Shown here piece by piece: positions 47,842-56,820 of a stretch of DNA of 64,000 bases (position 1 is the stretch's first letter; every line of letters begins with the position of its first letter). The notes under the pieces were generated by a model. That model searched no databases. It was not told where the DNA came from and worked only from the letters and a program-made list of their open reading frames with translations. A program made the position numbers and the translations under genes. Source of the stretch: Rhodocyclaceae bacterium (GTDB taxonomy: Bacteria; Pseudomonadota; Gammaproteobacteria; Burkholderiales; Rhodocyclaceae); NCBI GenBank assembly GCA_016791105.1, contig JAEUNM010000006.1, forward strand, positions 1 to 64,000, in the 5' to 3' direction.

Positions 47842-49032
47842 TTAACTGCCGTCCAGATTGAGCGTGAATTCGGTAAACGAGGCACCGGTGCCCGGCACGG
47901 TCTTTTCGAATTCGTTGCGCGCCGCCGTGGGTGCCGGCTCGGAACGCTGGGCGCCTATGGTTTCGGTGGGGCCGAATTGGGAATTGTTGATGAGCCAGGA
48001 CAGATTGGTCGGCGAATCGGAATTGGCCAGTGCTTCTTCCAGCGTGATGAAGCCTTCGCGATAGAGGCGGAACAAATCCTGCTCGAAGGTTTGCGAGCCC
48101 GGCGCCAGGCTTTGTTCCATGGCTTCCTTGATGGCGTTGATGTCGCCGCGCTGCACCAGTTCGCTCACGTGACGCGTGTTCAGCAGCACTTCCACGGCCG
48201 GTATGCGCTTGCCATTGGGCTTCTTGACCAGGCGTTGCGACACGATGCAGCGCAGTGTCACCGCCAGATCGAGGAACAGCAGGCCGCGGCTGTCGTGCGG
48301 GAAAAAATTGATGATGCGGTTCATCGTGTGGTAGGCGTTGTTCGAGTGCAGCGTGGCCATGCACAGGTGGCCGGTTTGCGCATAGGACAGCGCCGCCTGC
48401 ATGGTTTCGCGGTCACGAATTTCGCCGATCAGGATGCAGTCGGGCGCCTGCCGCATGGCGTTTTTGAGGGCGGCGTCCCAATCCATCGTGTCAATGCCGA
48501 TTTCGCGCTGATTGACGATGGATTTTTTGTGGCGGTACAGGTATTCGATCGGGTCTTCGACCGTCAATATATGGCCCGCGCGATTGGAATTGCGGTGATC
48601 GATCATGGACGCGATGGTGGTCGACTTGCCCGAGCCGGTGGCGCCCACCACCAGGATGAGGCCGCGCTTTTCCATGATCATGTCGGCCAGCACGGGCGGC
48701 AGCCCGAGCTGTTCCAGCGGCGGGATTTCGTGCGAAATGTAGCGCACCACGATGCTGATGCTGCCGCGCTGGTAAAACATGTTCACGCGGAAATTGCCGA
48801 CGTCGCGCCGCCCGAAAGACAGGTTCATTTCGCGCGTTTCCTCGAAACGCTTCACCTGTTCCGGGTTGAGAAACTCGTAGGCCATGCGGCGCACGGTTTC
48901 CGGATCCATGACTTTCTGATTGATCGGAATCGTGCTGCCCTGAATCTTGATATTGATCGGGGCGCCAGCCGAAATGAAAATGTCGGAGGCCTGTTTCTCC
49001 GCCATTACCTGAAACAATTTGTCTAGGATCAT
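47842..49032 (-). CDS. pilU: Type IV pilus retraction-associated ATPase PilU
   Basis: 396 residues from the ATG at 49032 (MILDKLFQVMAEKQASDIFI); the frame upstream to 49242 lacks similarity. Walker A GATGSGKST, Asp box IEYLYRHKKS region, Walker B CILIGEIRDRETMQ and the His box HSNNAYHT identify a PilT/PilU retraction ATPase; ASDIFISAGAP and the long C-terminal extension favour PilU. It acts with PilT in twitching motility. pilT itself is not in the window. Confidence 0.92.
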   Translation of the reverse strand: MILDKLFQVMAEKQASDIFISAGAPINIKIQGSTIPINQKVMDPETVRRMAYEFLNPEQVKRFEETREMNLSFGRRDVGNFRVNMFYQRGSISIVVRYISHEIPPLEQLGLPPVLADMIMEKRGLILVVGATGSGKSTTIASMIDHRNSNRAGHILTVEDPIEYLYRHKKSIVNQREIGIDTMDWDAALKNAMRQAPDCILIGEIRDRETMQAALSYAQTGHLCMATLHSNNAYHTMNRIINFFPHDSRGLLFLDLAVTLRCIVSQRLVKKPNGKRIPAVEVLLNTRHVSELVQRGDINAIKEAMEQSLAPGSQTFEQDLFRLYREGFITLEEALANSDSPTNLSWLINNSQFGPTETIGAQRSEPAPTAARNEFEKTVPGTGASFTEFTLNLDGS

Positions 49033-49078
49033 TATTGCCGCCTTCGACCGTGCAGAACTGGTGAGCCTACTCGCGCGG

Positions 49079-49097
49079 GCGGGTGCTGCCCACCCGC
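49079..49097. other. Stem-loop in the dapD-pilU gap
   Basis: GCGGGTG (49079-49085) pairs with CACCCGC (49091-49097), loop CTGCC, about 45 bp upstream of the pilU start on the minus strand. No U tract follows, so attenuation rather than termination is possible. Confidence 0.35.
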
Positions 49098-49163
49098 GCA
49101 TGCTTTGCTTGGTTTTCCGGTACTTTTTTCTGTCACCCGCCCCTTGCTGCGCCGAGCCGCCTG

Positions 49164-49985
49164 CTAATCGCCGCGCAACAAGTCGTTGATGCCGGTTTTG
49201 GCGCGCGTTTGCGCGTCCACCTTTTTCACGATGACCGCACAATACAGGCTGTACTTGCCATCTGCCGCGGGCAGATTTCCGCTTACCACGACTGATCCGG
49301 GCGGAATGCGGCCGTACAGAACTTCACCCGTGGTGCGGTCGTAAATGCGCGTGCTCTGGCCGATATAGACGCCCATCGAAATGACCGAATTTTCGCCCAC
49401 GATGACGCCTTCGACGACTTCCGAGCGGGCGCCGATGAAGCAATTGTCCTCGATGATGGTCGGATTGGCCTGCAGCGGCTCCAGCACTCCGCCTATGCCC
49501 ACGCCGCCGGACAAATGAACGTTTTTGCCGATCTGCGCACAGGAGCCCACCGTGGCCCAGGTGTCGACCATCGTGCCTTCATCTACGTAAGCGCCGATAT
49601 TGACGTAGGACGGCATGAGCACCACGTTGCGCCCGATGAAGGCACCGCGCCGCGCGGTGGCGGGGGGCACGACACGAAACCCGCCGGCCTGGAAGCGTGC
49701 GCTGTCGTAATCGGCGAATTTGGTCGGCACCTTGTCGAAATAGCGCATGGGGCCGCCATCCATCACGCAGTTATCTTCGAGCCGGAACGACAGCAGCACG
49801 GCTTTCTTGATCCACTGATGGGTTACCCAGTCGCCATCCCGTTTTTCTGCGACACGCAGGCGACCCGCGTCCAGTTCCGCGAGCACGCCATTGACGGCCT
49901 CGACCAGATCTGCCGGTGCGGCGCCGGGCTTGAGGGCGGCGCGCTCTTCCCAGGCGGATTCGATCAGGCTACGGTAATTGTCCAT
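49164..49985 (-). CDS. dapD: 2,3,4,5-tetrahydropyridine-2,6-dicarboxylate N-succinyltransferase
   Basis: 273 residues, left-handed beta-helix acyltransferase with hexapeptide repeats (about 105-235), for example [20 protein letters not shown] and [22 protein letters not shown] precedes the ATG. It succinylates tetrahydrodipicolinate, defining the succinylase branch together with dapC and dapE. It is 15 bp after dapC. Confidence 0.97.
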   Translation of the reverse strand: MDNYRSLIESAWEERAALKPGAAPADLVEAVNGVLAELDAGRLRVAEKRDGDWVTHQWIKKAVLLSFRLEDNCVMDGGPMRYFDKVPTKFADYDSARFQAGGFRVVPPATARRGAFIGRNVVLMPSYVNIGAYVDEGTMVDTWATVGSCAQIGKNVHLSGGVGIGGVLEPLQANPTIIEDNCFIGARSEVVEGVIVGENSVISMGVYIGQSTRIYDRTTGEVLYGRIPPGSVVVSGNLPAADGKYSLYCAVIVKKVDAQTRAKTGINDLLRGD

Positions 49986-50000
49986 CGTGCAAACGCTCCT

Positions 50001-51191
50001 TTATAAAGTTCTGCAGAAATTCACGATGCGCGCTATTCCTTCCGCGCACTCGGCAGGTTCGGCGACCAGCGCGATGCGCACGAAACCGGCACCGGGATTG
50101 ATCCCGGCCGATTCGCGTGCCAGATAGCTTCCCGGCAGTACGCTCACCCCGGTGGCGGCCAGCAGGTCGCGCGCGAAATCCGTATCCGCGCCGGGCGTGC
50201 GTGCCCACAGGTAGAAACTTGCGTCCGGCATCGGGGCGGGCATCACGGCGCCGAGTATAGGCTGCAGTTGCGTAAATTTCTCGCGGTAAAGACGGCGGTT
50301 TTCCACCACGTGCGCCTCATCGTTCCAGGCCCGGATGCTGGCTTCCTGCACCGGCGGGCTGAGCGCGCAGCCGTGGTAGGTGCGGTAGAGCAGGAATTTT
50401 TCGATAATGGTTGCGTCGCCTGCGACAAAACCGGAGCGCAGCCCCGGCACGTTGGAACGCTTGGACAGGCTGGAAAACACCACCAGGCGCTGAAAATCGA
50501 GCCGCCCCAGGGCGCGCGCGGCGCTCAGGGCGCCTAGTGGCGGGTTGGATTCGTCGAAATATATTTCGGAATAACACTCGTCGGCGGCCACCACGAAGCC
50601 GTGGCGGTCCGACAACTCGAACAGGGTGCGCCATTCGTCCAGGCTCAGTACGCGGCCGGTCGGATTGCCGGGCGAACAAACATAGACGAGCTGGGTGCGC
50701 GCCCATTGTTCGGTGGGGATGTTTTCCCAGGCACAGGCAAAGCCATTTTCCGGCGTCTGGTTGTAGAACACCGGCCGGCTGCCGGCCAGCAGCGCCGCAC
50801 CTTCGTAAATCTGATAGAACGGATTGGGGCACAGCACCAGCGCGCCGGCGCGCGAGCGATCGATCACGCACTGCGCGATGGCGAATAAGGCTTCGCGCGT
50901 ACCGGCTGCCGGCAATATCTGCTTGTCGGGGCTCAAACTCACCCCGAAACGGCGCTCCACCCAGGCGGCAATCGCTTGGCGCAGGGCCGGCGTGCCCAGT
51001 GTGGCGGGATAGTTCGCCAGCCCGGCAAGATTGGCGGCCAGCGCGTCCTTGATGAATTGCGGCGTGGCGTGCTGCGGTTCGCCGATAGACAGGCGGATGG
51101 GCTTGCAACCCGTGGGCGCTTCCACCCCGGCGGTCAGCGCGCGCAGCTTTTCGAACGGGTAGGGCTGCAGGAGCGCAAGGTCTGGATTCAC
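50001..51191 (-). CDS. dapC: Succinyldiaminopimelate transaminase
   Basis: 396 residues from the GTG at 51191 (VNPDLALLQPYPFEKL), which begins where related DapC proteins begin; a TTG at 51224 would add 11 residues but overlaps a -10-like TATAAT. PLP fold-type I: CSPGNPTGRVL, AADECYSEIYF and the Schiff-base Lys in SSLSKRSNVPGLRSG. It produces succinyl-diaminopimelate. First gene of the dapC-dapD run. Confidence 0.93.
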   Translation of the reverse strand: MNPDLALLQPYPFEKLRALTAGVEAPTGCKPIRLSIGEPQHATPQFIKDALAANLAGLANYPATLGTPALRQAIAAWVERRFGVSLSPDKQILPAAGTREALFAIAQCVIDRSRAGALVLCPNPFYQIYEGAALLAGSRPVFYNQTPENGFACAWENIPTEQWARTQLVYVCSPGNPTGRVLSLDEWRTLFELSDRHGFVVAADECYSEIYFDESNPPLGALSAARALGRLDFQRLVVFSSLSKRSNVPGLRSGFVAGDATIIEKFLLYRTYHGCALSPPVQEASIRAWNDEAHVVENRRLYREKFTQLQPILGAVMPAPMPDASFYLWARTPGADTDFARDLLAATGVSVLPGSYLARESAGINPGAGFVRIALVAEPAECAEGIARIVNFCRTL

Positions 51192-51224
51192 GGTGTCGGC
51201 CGGCGGAAGGTTGAAAACCGGCAA

Positions 51225-51230
51225 ATTATA
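51225..51230 (-). promoter_or_regulatory. TATAAT box upstream of dapC
   Basis: Minus-strand TATAAT lies about 34 bp upstream of the preferred dapC GTG. A matching -35 box is not evident. If used, transcription would begin after the TTG at 51224, which supports the GTG start. Confidence 0.3.
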
Positions 51231-51247
51231 AGGAGTTCGGCCCGCCA

Positions 51248-51273
51248 GCCGGGCTTACCGTTGCAAGCCCGGC
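51248..51273. terminator. Perfect 9-bp stem-loop between dapC and the rhomboid gene
   Basis: GCCGGGCTT (51248-51256) pairs with AAGCCCGGC (51265-51273), loop 8 nt, in the 121-bp gap. It lies 40 bp after the rhomboid stop on the minus strand and before dapC. No T tract. Confidence 0.45.
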
Positions 51274-51312
51274 ATGCTGCCCTGCCGGCCCGCGGCGGCG
51301 GGCTAGGCCGGA

Positions 51313-52809
51313 TCAACTATGCGTTGCGGCGGCCGGCGTTTTGCCGCGCATTCTTTGCGCGTCGCGCGCGGCGTCGGAATCGGGGTAGAAGGCTGCCAGC
51401 AGGCGTGCGTGGCGTTCGGCGCGCTCGTGGTCGGCGCGCTTGTCGCAGGCAAGCACCAGGGCCAGCAGGGCCGGCGGCACGCCCGGATGGTCCGACTTGC
51501 GGCGCAACAGCGGCAGCAACGCGGCTTCGGCATCCGCCACCAGGCCGCGCCGCGCAAAACGCATCGCAAGTGCAGTGGCGATACGGCGCGGCAACCGCGT
51601 GCCGGGTTCCACCAGCTTCATGTATTCGCGATAGGTACGCAAAATCAATTCGTCGGTGGCGGCGTCATCCTGCTTGAGCGCCATGATGCGCAGCGCCGAG
51701 TGGTGAAACTGATCGTCGCCGGGCTCGAGCTTGCAAAGGTTGTAATGGCTTTGCAGCAGATGGCGGTCGTCCGGCCGCTGTTCCACCAGACGCGCGAAGG
51801 CGCTGCGCGCTTCCGCCATGCGCATTTGCGCGACCAGCTGGTGCGCCTTGGCAATCGCCGACTGTAATTCGCGCTCGGCCTCGTCACGTTCGGCGGCCGT
51901 GACGATGGCGCTGGACGCCTGTGCGCGGTCGCGCCTATGCGCTGCCGCCAGCAGCGCGCCGCTCAGAAAACCGCCTATGTGCGCGAGGTAATTGGTCGTT
52001 CCGCCCGCGCTGTAGAGCTGCCAGGCCTCATTGGCCAGCCACAGCGGCAACAGATAAATGGCGCGGCCGCGTATGTAATCGAAATAGACGAAGGCGAAAA
52101 AGAAAAAATTGATGCGCCGCATGCCGAGCAGCACCACATACATGGCCATGACGCCGGCGATGGCGCCGGAAGCACCCAGGCAAAGCGACTGGTCGTCCGG
52201 ATGCACGGCCCAGAACAGGGTGGTCGCGGCGACGCCGGAAATCAGGTAGTACAGCGCGAAGCGCAGCGGCCCGAGCATGCGCTCGACCAGGAAAGCGACC
52301 AGGAACAGCATCACCATATTGCCCAGCAGATGGTCCGCGCTGCCGTGCAGAAACATGTGCGTCACAAACGTGAGCGGCCGGTGTTCGGCCGCGACGAAGC
52401 TATAGACGGGCGTGAACTGGCGCGCCATGAGGTGCTCGAACTGCGCCCGGTCGCGCTTCCAGCCTGCCGCCCGGTCATCGCCCGCCGGTACCAGGCCGGA
52501 TTGGATGCGCGCCTTGAAGCCGTTGTCGTGGTGCAGAACCAGTACCGCCATTGCGGGTTTCTGCACCGAATAGGCCTGGTAGCTCGCCGCGGCCGCCTGT
52601 TCGCTGCGGCTGTCGAGGAAGGCGGCGTAGGCCGGAAATTCGATGTCGGGCAAACTGCTGTTCAGATAAAACCTGAGCGCTTCGGCCTGGTAGCGCTCAT
52701 CTTTGGTCTGCACACCGAAATAGACGCAGACATTGACAAGAATGATCAGTAATGCGGCAATCGGCGGTTTGCGCCAATCCAGCCGATCGGCCATGGGGAT
52801 AAGTAACAT
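51313..52809 (-). CDS. Rhomboid intramembrane serine protease with C-terminal helical-repeat domain
   Basis: 498 residues. Catalytic Ser214 lies in LGASGAIAG and His277 in YLAHIGGFLSG; the oxyanion-side HxxxN is His160-Asn164. About six membrane segments occupy residues 145-295, with an extra N-terminal helix (15-33). A hydrophilic insert (about 35-140) separates the first helix from the core, and about 200 C-terminal residues (from 300) form predicted helical, TPR-like repeats. Substrate unknown. The start is the ATG at 52809; a second ATG is five codons later. Confidence 0.92.
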   Translation of the reverse strand: MLLIPMADRLDWRKPPIAALLIILVNVCVYFGVQTKDERYQAEALRFYLNSSLPDIEFPAYAAFLDSRSEQAAAASYQAYSVQKPAMAVLVLHHDNGFKARIQSGLVPAGDDRAAGWKRDRAQFEHLMARQFTPVYSFVAAEHRPLTFVTHMFLHGSADHLLGNMVMLFLVAFLVERMLGPLRFALYYLISGVAATTLFWAVHPDDQSLCLGASGAIAGVMAMYVVLLGMRRINFFFFAFVYFDYIRGRAIYLLPLWLANEAWQLYSAGGTTNYLAHIGGFLSGALLAAAHRRDRAQASSAIVTAAERDEAERELQSAIAKAHQLVAQMRMAEARSAFARLVEQRPDDRHLLQSHYNLCKLEPGDDQFHHSALRIMALKQDDAATDELILRTYREYMKLVEPGTRLPRRIATALAMRFARRGLVADAEAALLPLLRRKSDHPGVPPALLALVLACDKRADHERAERHARLLAAFYPDSDAARDAQRMRGKTPAAATHS

Positions 52810-53132
52810 GCCGGTATTTTCTCAGCTTAGTTGCGCCCAGTCCAGAAGGCTATATGGCACTCGCTGGTTTTCCGCCCTAGCCCGCCCGGGCAGGCCAGGG
52901 CGCTCATTTCAGCGGTGGATGAGAGTACATTGGCTGCAATGCGGCAGGGCGCCCGCGTGCCCGCGCGACAATGCCGCAAGTCTGCCCGACCGTACTGGCG
53001 GACAGCCGGCAGAACAGCGCGCCGTGCGCGAACTGCAGTTTTGTCTGTGGGCAAAATTTCGCTCCGTTGCGCCCACTGGCGGCGCACAGGATTGTTACCG
53101 GTTTGCGTCCCGACCGGTCCGGCGATTCAGGC
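52810..53132. other. Intergenic stretch before the chemosensory operon, no gene seen
   Basis: It lies upstream of the divergent rhomboid gene. Short overlapping open frames on both strands have no ribosome sites or recognised domains. The operon promoter follows at 53133. Confidence 0.5.
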
Positions 53133-53159
53133 TAAAGCTTTGCGCCTTGTTGCCGTAAT
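53133..53159 (+). promoter_or_regulatory. FliA (sigma-28) type promoter of the chemosensory operon
   Basis: TAAAGCTT (53133-53140), an 11-nt spacer and GCCGTAAT (53152-53159) closely match the flagellar sigma-28 consensus TAAAGTTT-N11-GCCGATAA, with correct spacing. The start site would fall about 45 nt before the STAS gene ATG at 53214. It would place the chemotaxis genes in the late flagellar regulon. Confidence 0.65.
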
Positions 53160-53213
53160 GCGCCCACGGACTAATTTTGGTCAAGTCGGCACTTCGCCGC
53201 CAAGGAGAATCGA

Positions 53214-53519
53214 ATGGAAGCAAATGTCGTTTATCAGGACCGCCGTGCAGTCATCCGTCTGGGTGGCCGTTTTGATTTTAACGCCCACCGCGAATTTCGC
53301 GAGGCCGCCGACGCCGCCATGGGTCGCCAGGATGTGCGCGAGGTGCATGTCGATATGAATAACGTGGTGTACCTGGACAGTTCGGCCCTGGGCATGTTGC
53401 TCATGCTGCGCGACAAGGCCAAATCGGCGCAAAAAGAACTGGCGCTCGCCAATTGCGGCGGCAACGTGCGTCAAGTGCTGGATATCGCGAATTTCACCAA
53501 GTTATTCCGCGTGGTGTGA
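53214..53519 (+). CDS. STAS-domain protein (anti-sigma-factor-antagonist type)
   Basis: 101 residues with AAGGAG upstream. Single STAS domain; the segment NVVYLDSSALGMLLMLRDKA carries the conserved Asp-Ser-Ser whose first Ser is the phosphorylation site in anti-anti-sigma factors. It leads the chemosensory operon, 63 bp before the first receptor. A kinase or phosphatase partner is not in the window, so a link between partner-switching signalling and chemotaxis is inference. Confidence 0.9.
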   Translation: MEANVVYQDRRAVIRLGGRFDFNAHREFREAADAAMGRQDVREVHVDMNNVVYLDSSALGMLLMLRDKAKSAQKELALANCGGNVRQVLDIANFTKLFRVV

Positions 53520-53582
53520 ATGGTCGTCTGGCCCGAACACTGGAGGGGCGGGCCGAAGGACTTGAAAGATGGAGACAGATAA

Positions 53583-55286
53583 ATGGCCGAAATCGGCGGA
53601 AAACATGTGTGCTGGGTGCTGCCTGCGCTGACCGGCGCAACTGGCGCATTGGCGTCCGGCGTTGCAGTATGGGGCGCTTTGAGCGGTCACCCTTGGCTGG
53701 AATGGAGCGGTATTGCAGCGGCTGGCCTGGGTAGTGCGGCGATTGCCGGCGCTCTGGTGAGGGCCTGGGTGACGAGGCCTGTGGAGCACCTCACGAGCGT
53801 GCTGCGCACCATGTACCGCGACGGCGACCTGTCGCGGCGCGCCACGCCTGCCGGGGCCGGGCAGGCGCGCCAGCTTGCGGTGGCCACGAATGATCTGATC
53901 GGCAGCTTTCAAAGCATGATAGGGCGCATCGTATTCAGCGCCGGCCAGCTGGGCGCAGCGTCGGAAAAGCTGTGCGCATCGGCGCGTTCCATGAATGACT
54001 CATCGGCCCGCCAGGGGCAGGCCGCCGAAGCGACAACCCATTCCATGGACGAAATGAACCGCGGCATAGCCGAAGTGCGCGAAAACGCTCGTTACGCCGC
54101 CGACAGCGCGGCGGACGCGCGCGGGCACGCCGTGCGCGGGGCGGAAATTGCCGATCGCGCGGCGCAGGAAATCGAGCGCATCGCGCGCAATGCCAGTGCT
54201 TCGGCGCAATTGATCGAACAACTGGGCGGGCGCACCCAGGCGATCAGCGGCATATTGCAGGTGATTCATGACATTGCCGAACAGACCAATCTGCTCGCCT
54301 TGAATGCCGCAATCGAAGCGGCGCGGGCGGGCGAACAGGGGCGTGGGTTTGCCGTTGTGGCCGACGAAGTGCGCAAGCTGGCCGAGCGCACGTCCAGCGC
54401 GACAGGGGAAATTCGCAGTGTGATCGTCGCCATTCAGGACGAAACCCACAAGGCCGTGCTGGCAGTGCAGGAGGGCAGCGCCCAGGCGCATTCCGGTGCT
54501 CAGCTTGCGGCCTCCGCCGCCGACGCGCTGGAACAAATTCGTGCTGGCGCCGAAACAACCATGGCGAAAGTCGATTCCATCGCGACGACCATAGGCGAAT
54601 ACGCCGCGCGCGGTGCCGACATTGCCAATCATGTGCACGAAATCCTGCACATGGTGCAGGGCAATACCGCGAACGCGGCGCGCACCTTGTGCGAATCTGG
54701 TCAGGTCGAGCACATAGGCGCGAATATTCAGGAAGTGCGCAACGTGTTCAAACTGGGGCAGGTGGGCGAGGCTGCCCTGGCCCTGCACGAGCGTATGCCG
54801 GAGGTGGTGCAACGGGTGGCGGCATCTGTCGGGCGTGCGCTCGAAGAGGCCATGGAGCGCGGTGAAATTACTGAACACGCGCTATTCGATACGACTTACA
54901 CGCCGATCGCGAATACCTACCCGCAAAAATTTCACTCGCCCTGCGACGCGCTGGCGGACCGGCTGCTGCCGGGACTGCAGGAGCCCGTCCTGGAACAAAA
55001 TCCCATGGTGGTGTATGCCTGCGCGGGCGACATCAATGGCTATCTGCCGACGCACAACCGCCGCTTCAGTCAGCCGCTCACCGGCGACCGCGAGCGCGAT
55101 CTGGCCGGCAATCGCACCAAGCGCATATTCGATGACGCGGTATCCAAACGCGGCGCCAAGCACGAACTGCCCTTCCTGCTGCAAACCTACCGCCGCGATA
55201 CGGGCGAAGTCATGCATGACATTTCCGCGCCGATTTACGTGCGCGGCCGGCATTGGGGCGGTTTCCGCGTCGGCTACCGGGCCTGA
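53583..55286 (+). CDS. Methyl-accepting chemotaxis protein with C-terminal cytoplasmic sensor domain
   Basis: 567 residues. Two N-terminal membrane helices (about 10-32 and 38-58) leave almost no periplasmic loop. A HAMP-like region follows, then the signalling domain with the tip [19 protein letters not shown]. After the signalling domain come a short helical link and a C-terminal domain (about 440-567) with [36 protein letters not shown] and [18 protein letters not shown], a conserved PAS/Cache-like ligand module known from other bacterial receptors. Sensing is therefore probably intracellular. Ligand unknown. Confidence 0.92.
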   Translation: MAEIGGKHVCWVLPALTGATGALASGVAVWGALSGHPWLEWSGIAAAGLGSAAIAGALVRAWVTRPVEHLTSVLRTMYRDGDLSRRATPAGAGQARQLAVATNDLIGSFQSMIGRIVFSAGQLGAASEKLCASARSMNDSSARQGQAAEATTHSMDEMNRGIAEVRENARYAADSAADARGHAVRGAEIADRAAQEIERIARNASASAQLIEQLGGRTQAISGILQVIHDIAEQTNLLALNAAIEAARAGEQGRGFAVVADEVRKLAERTSSATGEIRSVIVAIQDETHKAVLAVQEGSAQAHSGAQLAASAADALEQIRAGAETTMAKVDSIATTIGEYAARGADIANHVHEILHMVQGNTANAARTLCESGQVEHIGANIQEVRNVFKLGQVGEAALALHERMPEVVQRVAASVGRALEEAMERGEITEHALFDTTYTPIANTYPQKFHSPCDALADRLLPGLQEPVLEQNPMVVYACAGDINGYLPTHNRRFSQPLTGDRERDLAGNRTKRIFDDAVSKRGAKHELPFLLQTYRRDTGEVMHDISAPIYVRGRHWGGFRVGYRA

Positions 55287-55339
55287 CACTTACCGCCCGG
55301 GACCGGTCGTGTTTCCGTCACCGCTACGAAGGATGATCC

Positions 55340-56587
55340 ATGCAAACACTGAAAGGCCGGCTGCTGGTGGTGCTGGCCGTACTTGCCGGCGCCACGCTGC
55401 TTGCCAACGGCTACAGCCTGTACACGTTTTTCGATCTGGCGGGCCGTGCCGCGGCGGCACTTTCCGGTGATGGTGTGAGCGGCGCGACGGCGGCCGCCGA
55501 GTTGCAGGCCAGCGCGGCGCGCGCGACGTGGATCATGCTAGGGATGATTACCGTCGCGTCGGTAGCCGGGCTGGTGGCTTTCATGTCGCTGTGGCGTTCG
55601 CTGGACCGCATGCTGGGCGGCGAACCCGAGGTGGTCCGTGCCGCCATGCGGCGCATGGCGGGCGGCGACCTGTCGCAGGAAATTCCCGATCGTGGCGACA
55701 GCCTGCTCGGTGCCGCCGGCACCATGCAGGAAAACCTGCGCGGCATGGCCATGCGGCTCAACCTGAGCGCGGCCGACGTGCAACGCCTGGCCGGGCAGTT
55801 TGCCGACGGCACCGCGGCGGTTGCGCGCGCCACCGAAGAACAAAGCGACACGGCCGGACGCGCGGCCAATTCCATGCACGAACTGGCGTCGGCCATCGAT
55901 GGCGTGACGGGCACCGCCGGAGCGGTTGAACAACTGAGCGACAGCGGCCTGCAACATACCGATGCCGGCCGCGCCGCGGTACGCCAGATGGGGGGCGAAC
56001 TGGCCGAGGTCGAAACCATCGTGAAGGACATGGTGGGCGCCAGCGCGCAGTTTTCCGACGCAGCCGGGGCCATCACGCGCATGACGCGGCAGGTGCGGGA
56101 AATTGCCGACCAGACCAATCTGCTCGCGCTCAACGCGGCCATCGAGGCCGCGCGCGCCGGCGAACAGGGGCGCGGTTTTGCCGTGGTGGCCGACGAAGTG
56201 CGCAAATTGGCGGAAAAATCCGCGCTCGCGGCGGCCGACATAGATGGCGTGACACGCCAGCTCGCCGAGCGCGCCGGTTCGGTGGATGCCGTCGTGCAGC
56301 GCGGGCTGCAGTCGCTCGACAGCACCAGCAAACACTTGGTTTCGGTCGAGGGCGTGCTGGATCAGGCCTCGCACGCCGCGCACGAAACCGCGAACGGCAT
56401 GCGCAGCATCAGCGAAGCCGTGCGCGGCCAGGTACGCGCCAGCCATAGCGTCAATGATGCCGTCGATCGTATCGTTGCCATGGCGCAGTCCAACGCGCAC
56501 GAAGTACAACAGTCCGCCGCCCAGGCGCGCCGCCTGCAGGAACTCGCCGGCAGCCTGGCGGAAGTGGCCGGCCGCTTCCGCACCTGA
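55340..56587 (+). CDS. Methyl-accepting chemotaxis protein with short periplasmic loop
   Basis: 415 residues. Membrane helices at about 8-30 and 63-85 enclose only some 30 residues outside. A HAMP-like region (86-140) leads to the signalling domain with [19 protein letters not shown] and [19 protein letters not shown]. No ligand domain is present, so it may sense membrane state or redox, or work with a partner. AAGGA precedes the ATG, 53 bp after the first receptor. Confidence 0.92.
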   Translation: MQTLKGRLLVVLAVLAGATLLANGYSLYTFFDLAGRAAAALSGDGVSGATAAAELQASAARATWIMLGMITVASVAGLVAFMSLWRSLDRMLGGEPEVVRAAMRRMAGGDLSQEIPDRGDSLLGAAGTMQENLRGMAMRLNLSAADVQRLAGQFADGTAAVARATEEQSDTAGRAANSMHELASAIDGVTGTAGAVEQLSDSGLQHTDAGRAAVRQMGGELAEVETIVKDMVGASAQFSDAAGAITRMTRQVREIADQTNLLALNAAIEAARAGEQGRGFAVVADEVRKLAEKSALAAADIDGVTRQLAERAGSVDAVVQRGLQSLDSTSKHLVSVEGVLDQASHAAHETANGMRSISEAVRGQVRASHSVNDAVDRIVAMAQSNAHEVQQSAAQARRLQELAGSLAEVAGRFRT

Positions 56588-56820
56588 CTTCGTCCCTGCG
56601 CGCGGCGGCTACGGTCGCGCGGTCTGGGCCGGTCTCATTGCCGGCCCATCAATTTCATTTCCCCTTTACCCGCCCCCACGGACTGCGTGGCCGGCGGAAG
56701 TTCGTGCGATCTGCACGGACATGGTGCGCGCGCCATGCCCGATTTGTGTCGCAAATTCAAGCAGCGCGCGGCGCGGCCGTAAATACACGCCAATACAGAT
56801 ATTTTCGAAAGGAATCCGAA

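Noticed and set aside
52856-52875. TGGCAC sequence resembling a sigma-54 -24 box
   Set aside because: No correctly spaced TTGC -12 element follows.
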